From NCBI RefSeq assembly GCF_900184735.1, contig NZ_LT855405.1, positions 248,001-312,000 on the forward strand: a stretch of DNA of 64,000 nucleotides, given 5' to 3'. The translations under genes and the position numbers were made by a program. Under the pieces are notes generated by a model. That model was not told where the DNA came from. It ran no database searches and saw only the letters and a list, made by a program, of their open reading frames with translations. Source of the stretch: Paucisalibacillus globulus. Its GTDB lineage: Bacteria; Bacillota; Bacilli; Bacillales; Amphibacillaceae. This document shows, piece after piece, positions 43,945-51,729 of the stretch (its first letter is position 1; each line of letters starts with the position of its first letter).

Positions 43945-44613
43945 CTACTTACCCATTTTCTCTTTCAGTTTCGCTAATTCATCATCCACTTCACTAGTCT
44001 TACTTAATTCTTCAAACTCATCATCAAGTGTTCGGCTTGCAAAAGATAAATCCTCACTAGTTTCCGCCTCTGCTTCAAAACGAAGTACCTTTTCTTCCAT
44101 TCGTTCAAATCCTTGACGTGATTTATCATTGCCAACATTTGACATTGTACGATTAATCTTTGTACGAGTCTTCGCAGATTCAGCACGTGCTTTTAACGAA
44201 TCCTTTTTAAGATTCATTTGTTGGTATTCTTTTTTCATTTCATCTAATTTAGTCTTTAATAATTCTGAGTCCTGCTTCGCTCGTTGCCAAGACTCTGTTA
44301 ATGTAGTCGCAGTAGACTCATGTTGTTTCTTGTCCTCCAGAGCACGACGAGCTAAATCATCATTTCCAGCAACAATTGCTTGCTCCGCTTGCTTTTGTCT
44401 TTTCTCTACCATTGCTTGTGCATCGTCCATTTTACGCTTCAACATTTTTTCATTGGCGATTTGTTTAGCAACAGCCGCTTCAACTTCACGAATATCCTCT
44501 GCCATATCACGCATGAATTGATCTAACATTTTCACCGGATCTTCCGCTTTGTCTAACATTGCATTTAGTTCTGAACTTACCACCGTTTTTACTCGTTTGA
44601 AAAATTTAAACAT
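43945..44613 (-). CDS. pspA: PspA/IM30-family membrane-stress protein
   Basis: A 222-residue, almost entirely helical coiled-coil protein starting MFKFFKRVKTVVSSELNAML, with the family signature DPVKMLDQFMRDMAEDIREVEAA split over residues 22-45, and long Lys/Glu/Gln heptads to the end. ESCRT-III-related PspA proteins bind stressed membrane from the cytoplasmic side. No PspF or LiaRS regulator is nearby. It sits in the middle of a DUF4178-PspA-DUF4247-DUF350 operon. Confidence 0.93.
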   Translation of the reverse strand: MFKFFKRVKTVVSSELNAMLDKAEDPVKMLDQFMRDMAEDIREVEAAVAKQIANEKMLKRKMDDAQAMVEKRQKQAEQAIVAGNDDLARRALEDKKQHESTATTLTESWQRAKQDSELLKTKLDEMKKEYQQMNLKKDSLKARAESAKTRTKINRTMSNVGNDKSRQGFERMEEKVLRFEAEAETSEDLSFASRTLDDEFEELSKTSEVDDELAKLKEKMGK

Positions 44614-44678
44614 ATTTATTCCTCCTAGTTTTTGGTTTCATTTCATGTTCGAACTTATTTCAAATGGTACGACAAGAT

Positions 44679-45191
44679 CTAATTGGATCCTGCCATTATT
44701 TTAATTTCATAATTTTCAATTGGATAACCAACACTTACTTCAATTTCTGTTCCCCAACCTTCAATACTTAAGAAACGTTCTTCATCTTCATCCGAATAAT
44801 CAGCATAATCGACTAAGGAACCATGTATATTTTTACTTCTACCTTCACCAATTACTCTAGCTGTTCCTGATTCTTCTAGGTAGTAAGTCTTTCCTTCCAA
44901 CTCCAGTTTCTTCGGGTATGGCTTCGACACAGGTAGTTGGACCTTTTTATAAATCCCAAGTTCCAACTCATCATCCATTTCTGCTGCTAACCAAATGGTA
45001 TCATGGCCTTCTAGTAGTTGGTACCCATACCATTCATAATTTCCATCTCGATAGGTGATTTTCCCTACCACCTCATAATCGAAGAGATCGTAATTGATAA
45101 TATCTCCAACTTTAATGTTTAGGACGGTTCTTTCCTTTGGTGCAGGCTTTGTATTTTTATTTTTAGTAAACATCTTAGAAAATAGCCCCAT
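44679..45191 (-). CDS. DUF4178 protein
   Basis: A 170-residue soluble, beta-rich protein with LNIKVGDIINYDLFDYEVVG, YEWYGYQLLEG and WLAAEMDDELEL, the DUF4178 pattern. A GTG at 45194 overlaps the ribosome site, so I chose the ATG at 45191 (MGLFSKMFTKNKN; GAGGTG upstream). First gene of the operon, divergent from speD. In other genomes this family accompanies spermidine-synthase-like and PspA genes, as I recall; a binding role is only inferred. Confidence 0.82.
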   Translation of the reverse strand: MGLFSKMFTKNKNTKPAPKERTVLNIKVGDIINYDLFDYEVVGKITYRDGNYEWYGYQLLEGHDTIWLAAEMDDELELGIYKKVQLPVSKPYPKKLELEGKTYYLEESGTARVIGEGRSKNIHGSLVDYADYSDEDEERFLSIEGWGTEIEVSVGYPIENYEIKIMAGSN

Positions 45192-45417
45192 CACTTCACC
45201 TCGCGTCTTTAAGAATCTTAGCTTAAAGTTATTGTATCACAACGAACCCATAGTGATGCTAGCCTCAACTAGTAATACGAATATTTTCCTTCATTGGTTT
45301 CATATTTTTTCTTTCATTTTCACATCATTTAGGTCTACTAAATTTCACCCTCACACACATAAATATATGGTATGCTAAAATTGACTGTATCAGTATACAT
45401 TTTAAGGAGTTTTTATG
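45192..45417. promoter_or_regulatory. Divergent intergenic region between the DUF4178 operon and speD
   Basis: 226 bp of AT-rich DNA shared by the two divergent units. TATGCT at 45371-45376 is a candidate -10 for speD. No strong palindrome or extracytoplasmic-sigma AAC motif is obvious, so the type of stress control is undecided. Confidence 0.4.
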
Positions 45418-45831
45418 ATGGAAGTATTGGGAAGACATGTTATCGCAGAATTATGGGATTGTAATATAAGTACTTTAAATAATATAGAGTTAATCAAACA
45501 AATCTTTGTAGATGCAGCACTTGAAGCAGGAGCAGAAATTCGAGAAGTAGTGTTCCACCAATTTGCACCATACGGCATAAGTGGAGTCGTCATTATATCC
45601 GAATCACACTTAACCATCCACAGCTTCCCCGAAAAAGGCTACGCAAGTGTTGATGTCTATACATGCGGAGAAAAAGTAGACCCTACCATAGCAGTAAACT
45701 ATATAATAGAAGCACTAGAAGCAAAAACCAGTGAAATATTAGAAATCCCTCGTGGAATGGGACCAGTCAGACCAAAATCGGTGCCTGTCACTCCCCGAAG
45801 TTTGTCGAATAAAAGCTCCTTTGCAGAATAA
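45418..45831 (+). CDS. speD: S-adenosylmethionine decarboxylase proenzyme, C-terminus altered
   Basis: A 137-residue prokaryotic SpeD. The self-cleavage site is Glu62-Ser63 in [10 protein letters not shown], which makes the pyruvoyl group; His68 and Cys83 (VYTCG) are the other catalytic residues. It makes decarboxylated AdoMet, the aminopropyl donor. The conserved body ends EIPRGMGPV; the last 19 or so residues ([19 protein letters not shown] with RP before) are encoded by a REP copy (45780-45809) and the left arm of the terminator, and the stop lies in the terminator loop. The natural tail, a short one in B. subtilis from memory, is lost. AAGGAG precedes the ATG pair at 45415/45418. Confidence 0.93.
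   Translation: MEVLGRHVIAELWDCNISTLNNIELIKQIFVDAALEAGAEIREVVFHQFAPYGISGVVIISESHLTIHSFPEKGYASVDVYTCGEKVDPTIAVNYIIEALEAKTSEILEIPRGMGPVRPKSVPVTPRSLSNKSSFAE
45780..45809 (+). repeat. REP-like repeat, copy 7 (inside the speD reading frame)
   Basis: GGTGCCTGTCACTCCCCG with tail AGTTTGTCGAA. Unlike the other copies it is translated, as residues near [10 protein letters not shown] of SpeD. Confidence 0.88.
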
Positions 45832-45856
45832 CACTCTACATTCTAAAGGAGCTTTT
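45811..45856. terminator. Bidirectional terminator between speD and the GNAT gene
   Basis: A perfect 12-bp stem AAAAGCTCCTTT/AAAGGAGCTTTT with a 22-nt loop that contains the speD stop codon (45829-45831). It serves the convergent speD and the twelve-gene operon ending at 45900. Confidence 0.82.
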
Positions 45857-45899
45857 GATATTACAAATCCTAACACCCCTCCAATCAGATCACTAAAAC

Positions 45900-46988
45900 T
45901 CAAACATAATACATCCCTTCCGTACTAGGCAGCGGAATAGGAAATAAAGTGGGAAGTAAATTATCTATGGGATTGAATAACATATTAGAAAACTCCGCTT
46001 CAGGTAACAACCAAGACTCCCCATCATATTTTAAGACTACTGTACCATCCTTGTTCCACTGAACCTTTAGCTTACTTCGAATAGCCGGGTCCTTGCTCGC
46101 CAAATAAGGCATTATTTGTTCTACTAACCTTTCAGGATGAATAACACGAACAGTCCCACCAATTGATCCTTCTTCTACTAAATAGTCAACAAGTGTTTCC
46201 GTTAACGCATCATGCCAAGGAACTTTTATCTTCAATGCGCCAACTTCCTTCTCTTCAAGAATACCCATTATGATAGAGAAAATAGATTTAGAATCCCCTC
46301 CCCATTCCGTTATGATGGAAGGTTGCTTCAGATCACTCTTATCTGGTAGACCAACAACTACATATCCAGTAATTTCTCCATTTAGTTCCGATACAAAAAA
46401 GGACTGTCTCAGATTAAATATGCTAGCATATCCACCAGCATCTAGAAGCGTTTTCCACTCATTGATACTTGATTCATAACGAACGTATGTCTGTTGACTT
46501 AAAGCATATACACGCATTAAATCTGCATTTGTACCACGACGAATATTCCCCTCGTTCTTAGTAGTAGCACCATGATTTGTAATGTGGTATGTATAGCTCT
46601 TTCCAACTGGTAAACAACCATTCCTCGTATACAGTCCCCTATCACCGGATACCAGTAATAATGATGCACCCACATCTTTGGTAAAGTCATTTATCTTCGC
46701 TAGAATCTTACTTGCAATTCCTTTCCCCCGGTATTCAGGATCTGTACATACGGAACCTATCGAGAATGCATCGACATATGCTGGACCAATCTTCAAACGA
46801 AAGGGAACTAAACCGAAAAAACACACCAACTTCTCCTTGTCAAAAGCACCAAATGCTAGATTGGAATTGCTAGAAAACACCAGTGGAAATGCCTTCCACA
46901 TCGATACCTGCAACTCATTCCGAAACGTTTTATCTGAAAGTTGGATAGCCAGTTCTAATTCTGCTACAGTCAGATGACGTATTTCCAT
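45900..46988 (-). CDS. GNAT-family acetyltransferase with C-terminal SCP2-like region
   Basis: A 362-residue protein with an N-terminal GNAT domain (about 1-150; acetyl-CoA loop DPEYRGKGIASKIL) and a long C-terminal part like Eis-type enzymes, in which two GNAT-like domains precede a sterol-carrier-like domain (KLKVQWNKDGTVVLKYDG). The ATG at 46988 follows AAAGGGGG. It lies 1 bp after NagA and closes the twelve-gene operon. It may re-acetylate or detoxify an amino sugar; the substrate is unknown. Confidence 0.8.
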   Translation of the reverse strand: MEIRHLTVAELELAIQLSDKTFRNELQVSMWKAFPLVFSSNSNLAFGAFDKEKLVCFFGLVPFRLKIGPAYVDAFSIGSVCTDPEYRGKGIASKILAKINDFTKDVGASLLLVSGDRGLYTRNGCLPVGKSYTYHITNHGATTKNEGNIRRGTNADLMRVYALSQQTYVRYESSINEWKTLLDAGGYASIFNLRQSFFVSELNGEITGYVVVGLPDKSDLKQPSIITEWGGDSKSIFSIIMGILEEKEVGALKIKVPWHDALTETLVDYLVEEGSIGGTVRVIHPERLVEQIMPYLASKDPAIRSKLKVQWNKDGTVVLKYDGESWLLPEAEFSNMLFNPIDNLLPTLFPIPLPSTEGMYYV

Positions 46989-46989
46989 A

Positions 46990-48132
46990 TTATTTCCCCC
47001 TTTCATAATATAAGTCACCAGCAATATAAGTTCTCTCTACATGTAAATCTCGATCCAATACAACTAAATCTGCTTGATAACCAATCTTCACCTTACCAAC
47101 AGAGCGTGTTTCCCCAATCATGTTTAAAGGAGCCTCAGTAGCCATGAAGACCGCATCTTCTAATGGAATGTGACAATGATTAACCACAAATCGCACACAG
47201 TCATTTAGTGTACTGGCACTGCCAGCAAGTTGACCATTTCTCAAGGTGACTTTATTACCGTCCTTTACCAAATGCTTACCCCTAAAGTAGTAATCACCAT
47301 CCAGAAGATGATTATAACCGGTACAATCCGATATTAATACGAGACGTTCTTTGCCCTTAATCCGATATAATAATTCTATCATTCTAGGATGAACATGAAG
47401 CCCATCCGCAATCAATTCACAAAATAGCTCTGGATGATACAATGCAGTTCCCACTACTCCAGGCTCCCGGTGATGAAGTCCACTCATTGCATTAAACATA
47501 TGGGTAACCTGATTCAATCCATGCTTGATTGCTTTCTCCAACTCTTCCATGGTAGCATTCGTATGGCCTGCAGACAGTTCAAACCCAAACTGCCTAATAT
47601 AGTCTAAAATATTAATATCCGAGACCTCTTCTGGGGCAAGTGTTATTTTACGAATTACATTTTTGTACGGCTCTAGTAAACTATGAACATCCTCCCAAGA
47701 AAGCTTTTGGATAAAAGCTTCTGGTTGAGCACCTTTATACGCAGAACTAATCCACGGTCCCTCTAAATGTACACCGAGAAAACGTGAACCAGTATAATGC
47801 TGTTGGAATTGCCTCGCCTTCTCTAACATGCTAGTAATGTCTTGAAGGGATGCCGTTCTTGTTGTTGCTAGAAATGAGGTTACCCCGTAGGTTGGGAGTT
47901 TACTTGCTACCGCCTCTATCCCATCACTCCTGTCATCCATAACATCGACACCATCAATTCCATGAATATGCACATCTATAAAGCCGGGGCAAATATACCC
48001 GTCAACAGATAGAACCGGTGCCTGATGATTCATTTCTCTACTTATGTCCGTTATCTTCTCACCCGAAACTTCCACATACCTTCCAGGCAACACTTTTCCT
48101 TCCGTGACCACGTCACCGTATAAATAAAACAC
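46990..48132 (-). CDS. nagA: N-acetylglucosamine-6-phosphate deacetylase (NagA)
   Basis: A 380-residue amidohydrolase. Metal and catalytic motifs are in order: HIHGIDGVDVMD, the HLEGPWIS Glu, GHTNA, HMFNAMS and the catalytic Asp in LISDCTGYN. It removes acetate from GlcNAc 6-phosphate or a related N-acetyl sugar phosphate. The frame is open to 48246, but GAGGTGATTCG before the GTG at 48132 and the family length fix the start. No NagB deaminase or sugar kinase is in the operon, so the substrate may be an unusual N-acetyl sugar. Confidence 0.9.
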   Translation of the reverse strand: MFYLYGDVVTEGKVLPGRYVEVSGEKITDISREMNHQAPVLSVDGYICPGFIDVHIHGIDGVDVMDDRSDGIEAVASKLPTYGVTSFLATTRTASLQDITSMLEKARQFQQHYTGSRFLGVHLEGPWISSAYKGAQPEAFIQKLSWEDVHSLLEPYKNVIRKITLAPEEVSDINILDYIRQFGFELSAGHTNATMEELEKAIKHGLNQVTHMFNAMSGLHHREPGVVGTALYHPELFCELIADGLHVHPRMIELLYRIKGKERLVLISDCTGYNHLLDGDYYFRGKHLVKDGNKVTLRNGQLAGSASTLNDCVRFVVNHCHIPLEDAVFMATEAPLNMIGETRSVGKVKIGYQADLVVLDRDLHVERTYIAGDLYYERGK

Positions 48133-48187
48133 CGAATCACCTCGTTCCATAAAATAAGGACAGGTATTCATCCCTGTCCCAACCATA

Positions 48188-49162
48188 CTAAAGTGAAACT
48201 TTGGCTTTCTTTTCACTAGATTCATATGCTGCAAGAGCCACTTCAAGTGCCTTTAATCCATCCATTCCGGTAATCGATGGGTCACGACGCTTCTCCACAC
48301 AATCCACGAAATCCCGAATTAAACCAAAGTCCATATCATTTCCATAAAACACATTCGATAAAGATTTCTGACCACTTGTAAATAATCGGAAATGCTCTTT
48401 CAATGCATCCACTTTTACTGTTTGCTTGGTGCCAACTACTTCTATCGTCACATCCCCCCATGTTGGGTACTCATTAAACCGAGACCAACTTGCATCATGG
48501 GATGCAATAACACCATTTTCAAACTCTAATGTTAAAAGTCCAGCATCATCTATATCTACTCCATGAAAATAAGAATCAACAATCGCTCGTACTTCCGTAA
48601 TCTCATGCCCTAAATACCAACGCATAATATCCACCATATGTACGGTATGATCCAGTACTGCACCGCCACCACTTAGGTCTTCTTCTATAAACCAGCCACC
48701 TGGATTCTGGCCTCGATTCGTTGTACGAAAAGCAACAATATCTCCTAGTTCACCTTGGTCAATTAATTCCTTTAATTGTTGAATAGGTGTACTGAAACGA
48801 ACCGGAAAGGCAATCTGCAGAATGACACCATTATCCTCACAAACATCGATCATTTCTTGTGCATCAGCTAGATTCGTAGCGATTGGTTTCTCACATAAAA
48901 TATGCTTACCTGCTTTAGCTGCATTCAGGACCATCTCTTTATGCCGAATATTTTCACTACAAATAATAACCGCATCCATATCCAATGCTAAAAAAGCATC
49001 CTGACTATCGTAATATGCCGTTTGATACTTTTCTGCTACCTCTTTACCACGCGTCAAATCATCATCAAAAATTCCAACTAACTCAACGTTATCCAACTTC
49101 ATTAGGCTATCGGCATAACTATAGGCATGCATATGTGCAAAGCTCATCATTCCAATTTTCAT
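48188..49162 (-). CDS. Gfo/Idh/MocA-family oxidoreductase (3)
   Basis: A 324-residue NAD(P)-dependent dehydrogenase: N-terminal MKIGMMSFAHMHAYSYADSL (an atypical, Ala/His-rich nucleotide loop), catalytic CEKPIATNL, and GGAVLDHTVHMVDIMRWYLG in the C-terminal domain. It overlaps the preceding degenerate relative (49159-49851) by 4 bp, suggesting the two products work together. Confidence 0.87.
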   Translation of the reverse strand: MKIGMMSFAHMHAYSYADSLMKLDNVELVGIFDDDLTRGKEVAEKYQTAYYDSQDAFLALDMDAVIICSENIRHKEMVLNAAKAGKHILCEKPIATNLADAQEMIDVCEDNGVILQIAFPVRFSTPIQQLKELIDQGELGDIVAFRTTNRGQNPGGWFIEEDLSGGGAVLDHTVHMVDIMRWYLGHEITEVRAIVDSYFHGVDIDDAGLLTLEFENGVIASHDASWSRFNEYPTWGDVTIEVVGTKQTVKVDALKEHFRLFTSGQKSLSNVFYGNDMDFGLIRDFVDCVEKRRDPSITGMDGLKALEVALAAYESSEKKAKVSL

Positions 49163-49851
49163 TCTACTACACCTCCAACCGCTTGTAAGAATTCCTGAAA
49201 CTTAGGAAGTACCTGTTCAGCAGGTTCTGCATTTCGTAAAATAGAGTCCACATTATACTGGAGAGGTAATGTAGTAAAGCTTTTCGGGTCAAATGGGTTC
49301 ATCTCATCACTATGAAACTCAATAATCTGCTGTACGCCACTCCATTCTAGTTCAATAGATTCCTTATTAGAAAACGTATAATCCACATGTGCCATTACTC
49401 CACCAGCAAAATGAAGCATGACAATCACATGGTTTGGATGAGTATTAGCTTGACTGTGCAAGACATGGATTAATGCCGGTTCGCCAAATAAAGATGAAAG
49501 TACACAAAGATCACTTGCGATTATTGCGGTATTCTTTTCCTCATTTACGACACGACGTAAACGAAATACCCCTTTCGCTGCCCCATTCTCTTGGATAACA
49601 GACTGTGCCTGCTGAAAAAATGGGTATTGTGCTAACTCATGATATACATTGACATGGTTAAAGTTTTCTTTAGGAAGCAATGTTGCTGGAATAAATAAAG
49701 TATGATCGTTAAAGTCTAGTAAAGATGCGGTATTTAAATTCATTAGGCTAATGTTTTTCCTTACATTAGCTACGGAATCTACTACATCTACATCAATCGT
49801 AGTTGTAACAAAATCAATACGTTCCATATTAGCTAATACTATGGTTCCCAT
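49159..49851 (-). CDS. Short Gfo/Idh C-terminal-domain-like protein
   Basis: A 230-residue protein that I cannot assign to a named family. Its second half (AAKGVFRLRRVVNEE, SLFGEPALIHVLH, VMLHFAGGVMAHVDYTF, ELEWSGVQQIIEFH) follows the order of the Gfo/Idh/MocA substrate domain, but the Rossmann loop and the EKP catalytic motif are missing. It is probably a non-catalytic partner of the intact enzyme that overlaps it. The ATG at 49851 has AAAGGGGGAGAG upstream, which also rules out the longer open frame. Confidence 0.6.
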   Translation of the reverse strand: MGTIVLANMERIDFVTTTIDVDVVDSVANVRKNISLMNLNTASLLDFNDHTLFIPATLLPKENFNHVNVYHELAQYPFFQQAQSVIQENGAAKGVFRLRRVVNEEKNTAIIASDLCVLSSLFGEPALIHVLHSQANTHPNHVIVMLHFAGGVMAHVDYTFSNKESIELEWSGVQQIIEFHSDEMNPFDPKSFTTLPLQYNVDSILRNAEPAEQVLPKFQEFLQAVGGVVE

Positions 49852-49867
49852 GTATCCCTCTCCCCCT

Positions 49868-50701
49868 TTATTGTAATAATTCCCGTAATCGACGTACGGC
49901 TTCTTCATTTGCTTTCTTCGGGTCATCAAAGCCCTCATATTCTATTGATAACCATCCATCATAATGACTATCTTTTAGCCCGTTCACAATATAAGATAAA
50001 TTAACTTGACCATCACCAGGAATGGTACCAATTAACTCCACACCTTGAGTCGAGCGAAATCCATTTATTTGTTCTTGGGCATCCTTCACACGGAAATCCT
50101 TAAAATGTACATGGACAATGTTTTCCTTCAAGCGTTCAAATGCCTTTTCTGATTCTTCATGAACTAATAAAAAGTTCCCCGTGTCAAAAGTAGAACGGAC
50201 ATATGGACTATCTACCTTTTGTATAATTTCTTCTACCTGCTCACTTTTTCCTGCTAGTAATCCATGATTCTCAATCGCAAGGTAAATACCTTCTGATTCT
50301 GCTAGTACTGCACTTTTCTTTAGACCTTCGACAATCCAGTCCTGTCCGTCTTCATAGGTAAGCTCTCCAGATAAATCCCCACAAAATACACGGACAATAT
50401 TCGTACCAAGCGTTTTAGCCATTCGAATTCCATCATTTATTTTTTCTACTTCTAATGCACGTTCCTCAGGTGATTCTTTCACAAAATTATTCGTGACATC
50501 ATAGGCAGAAACAGGTAGGTTATATTCTTTTAAGGCTGCTAGTACCTCCTCCACTTCTCCCTCTTCATTTTTCCAATAAAAATCGAGAAGTTCTACCCCA
50601 TCAAGGTTTATCTCCTTGGCATACGCAATAAAATCTACTACAGACCAACCTTCTGCTTGCACTACTTTATTTAAACTGTACATACTGACACTTACTTTCA
50701 T
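49868..50701 (-). CDS. Sugar phosphate isomerase/epimerase (TIM barrel)
   Basis: A 277-residue AP-endonuclease-2-like protein. Candidate metal ligands: LDGVELLDFYW (Glu), AIENHG (Glu), STFDTGNF (Asp), HVHFKDFR (His) and LSIEYEGFD (Glu). Together with the Gfo/Idh enzymes of this operon it could isomerise or epimerise a keto-sugar intermediate. It lies 35 bp after the esterase gene and 16 bp before the short Gfo/Idh-like gene. Confidence 0.86.
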   Translation of the reverse strand: MKVSVSMYSLNKVVQAEGWSVVDFIAYAKEINLDGVELLDFYWKNEEGEVEEVLAALKEYNLPVSAYDVTNNFVKESPEERALEVEKINDGIRMAKTLGTNIVRVFCGDLSGELTYEDGQDWIVEGLKKSAVLAESEGIYLAIENHGLLAGKSEQVEEIIQKVDSPYVRSTFDTGNFLLVHEESEKAFERLKENIVHVHFKDFRVKDAQEQINGFRSTQGVELIGTIPGDGQVNLSYIVNGLKDSHYDGWLSIEYEGFDDPKKANEEAVRRLRELLQ

Positions 50702-50736
50702 ACTTTACATCCACCTCTCCTCATTATGTGGAACAC

Positions 50737-51711
50737 TTAGAATCTTATTTTCTCTGCTACAAAGGCAAGTTTCTTTTCTTCATGAAATACGTTAAACTCG
50801 TGTTCGAATTGTGGATAGACTTCTATCTTCTTCTCTTGAGAAGCTATATATTGAAATGCGGCAAATGCAGTAGATGGTGGTGTCACAGCATCTTCCAATC
50901 CAATGGACATAAGCGTCGGGGCTACAATACGTTCACAAAAATGAACACTATCCACATACCCCAGTGTCTTCATTATCTTTTCATGATTGGAATATTGCGC
51001 ATCATTCCATTTAAAATAAGTGGTAAACTCCATATAAGGTCCGGATAATGCAATGTCTAGAGCTCGTTCAAAATGGGTCAAAAATGGATAATCAGATAAC
51101 ACAAAATCTAACTTCTCATCCAATCCTGCTGCTACAAGTGCGAGACCCCCTCCTTGAGATCCTCCCATGGCTCCTAATTGCGTCACTCCAATAGGGAATG
51201 CAGTTGAACGAACCCAGTTCAGCTGTGTTAAGACGTCTCGGTAAACATTAGTAAAGTAATACTTCTTAGGATTAAATATCCCGTTTAACATCCAACCTGC
51301 TACCCGACTACCATTGTCATAAACAGCATAATCTGGTGACTCTGATTGACCTCGAACATCGAAAATAACGATAGCCACTCCTAAGGCAGCCCATTTTAAG
51401 TAATCAACAGGTAGTCCTCGTGTACCGGTATAGCCATGAAATCCAAGAATAACCGGACCTTCCTCCATCCCTTTTGGCCTTACTAATAGTCCCTTAAGTG
51501 GTGTACCATCCCAACTATCTAGTACGAGATCAGCCACATCAACCGTAGGCACAGGATAGTCTCTCCAGTTAATCTGGACTTTGGGAGTAGCCTTAAACAT
51601 GTTTTCCTTTTCTTGATCCCAAAAATCCCAGAAATCATCTGGTTTATTCGTTAGTTCTGGACGGTAGGTCCATAATTGTTCAATGGAAAAATCACCAATT
51701 TTACGTCCCAT
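50737..51711 (-). CDS. Acetyl xylan esterase/cephalosporin-C deacetylase family (CE7)
   Basis: A 324-residue alpha/beta hydrolase with the CE7 layout: oxyanion region FHGYTGTRG, nucleophile Ser in GGSQGGG, Asp in GLEDAVTPPS and His in FEHEFN. There is no signal peptide, so it deacetylates small imported substrates in the cytoplasm. The ATG at 51711 follows GGGAGGTG; a GTG at 51720 overlaps it. Its presence with NagA suggests a substrate carrying both O- and N-acetyl groups. Confidence 0.88.
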   Translation of the reverse strand: MGRKIGDFSIEQLWTYRPELTNKPDDFWDFWDQEKENMFKATPKVQINWRDYPVPTVDVADLVLDSWDGTPLKGLLVRPKGMEEGPVILGFHGYTGTRGLPVDYLKWAALGVAIVIFDVRGQSESPDYAVYDNGSRVAGWMLNGIFNPKKYYFTNVYRDVLTQLNWVRSTAFPIGVTQLGAMGGSQGGGLALVAAGLDEKLDFVLSDYPFLTHFERALDIALSGPYMEFTTYFKWNDAQYSNHEKIMKTLGYVDSVHFCERIVAPTLMSIGLEDAVTPPSTAFAAFQYIASQEKKIEVYPQFEHEFNVFHEEKKLAFVAEKIRF

Positions 51712-51729
51712 TGCCTTCACCTCCCATTA

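Noticed and set aside
45192-45417. Riboswitch or attenuator upstream of speD (for example SAM-type)
   Set aside because: The leader before speD is short and shows no stable conserved hairpin set or SAM-box sequence.
48017-48024. GGTGCCTG inside nagA
   Set aside because: Only the first 8 bases match; the CACTTCCCG part and the TTTGTC tail are missing, and the coding sequence is conserved, so it is a chance match.
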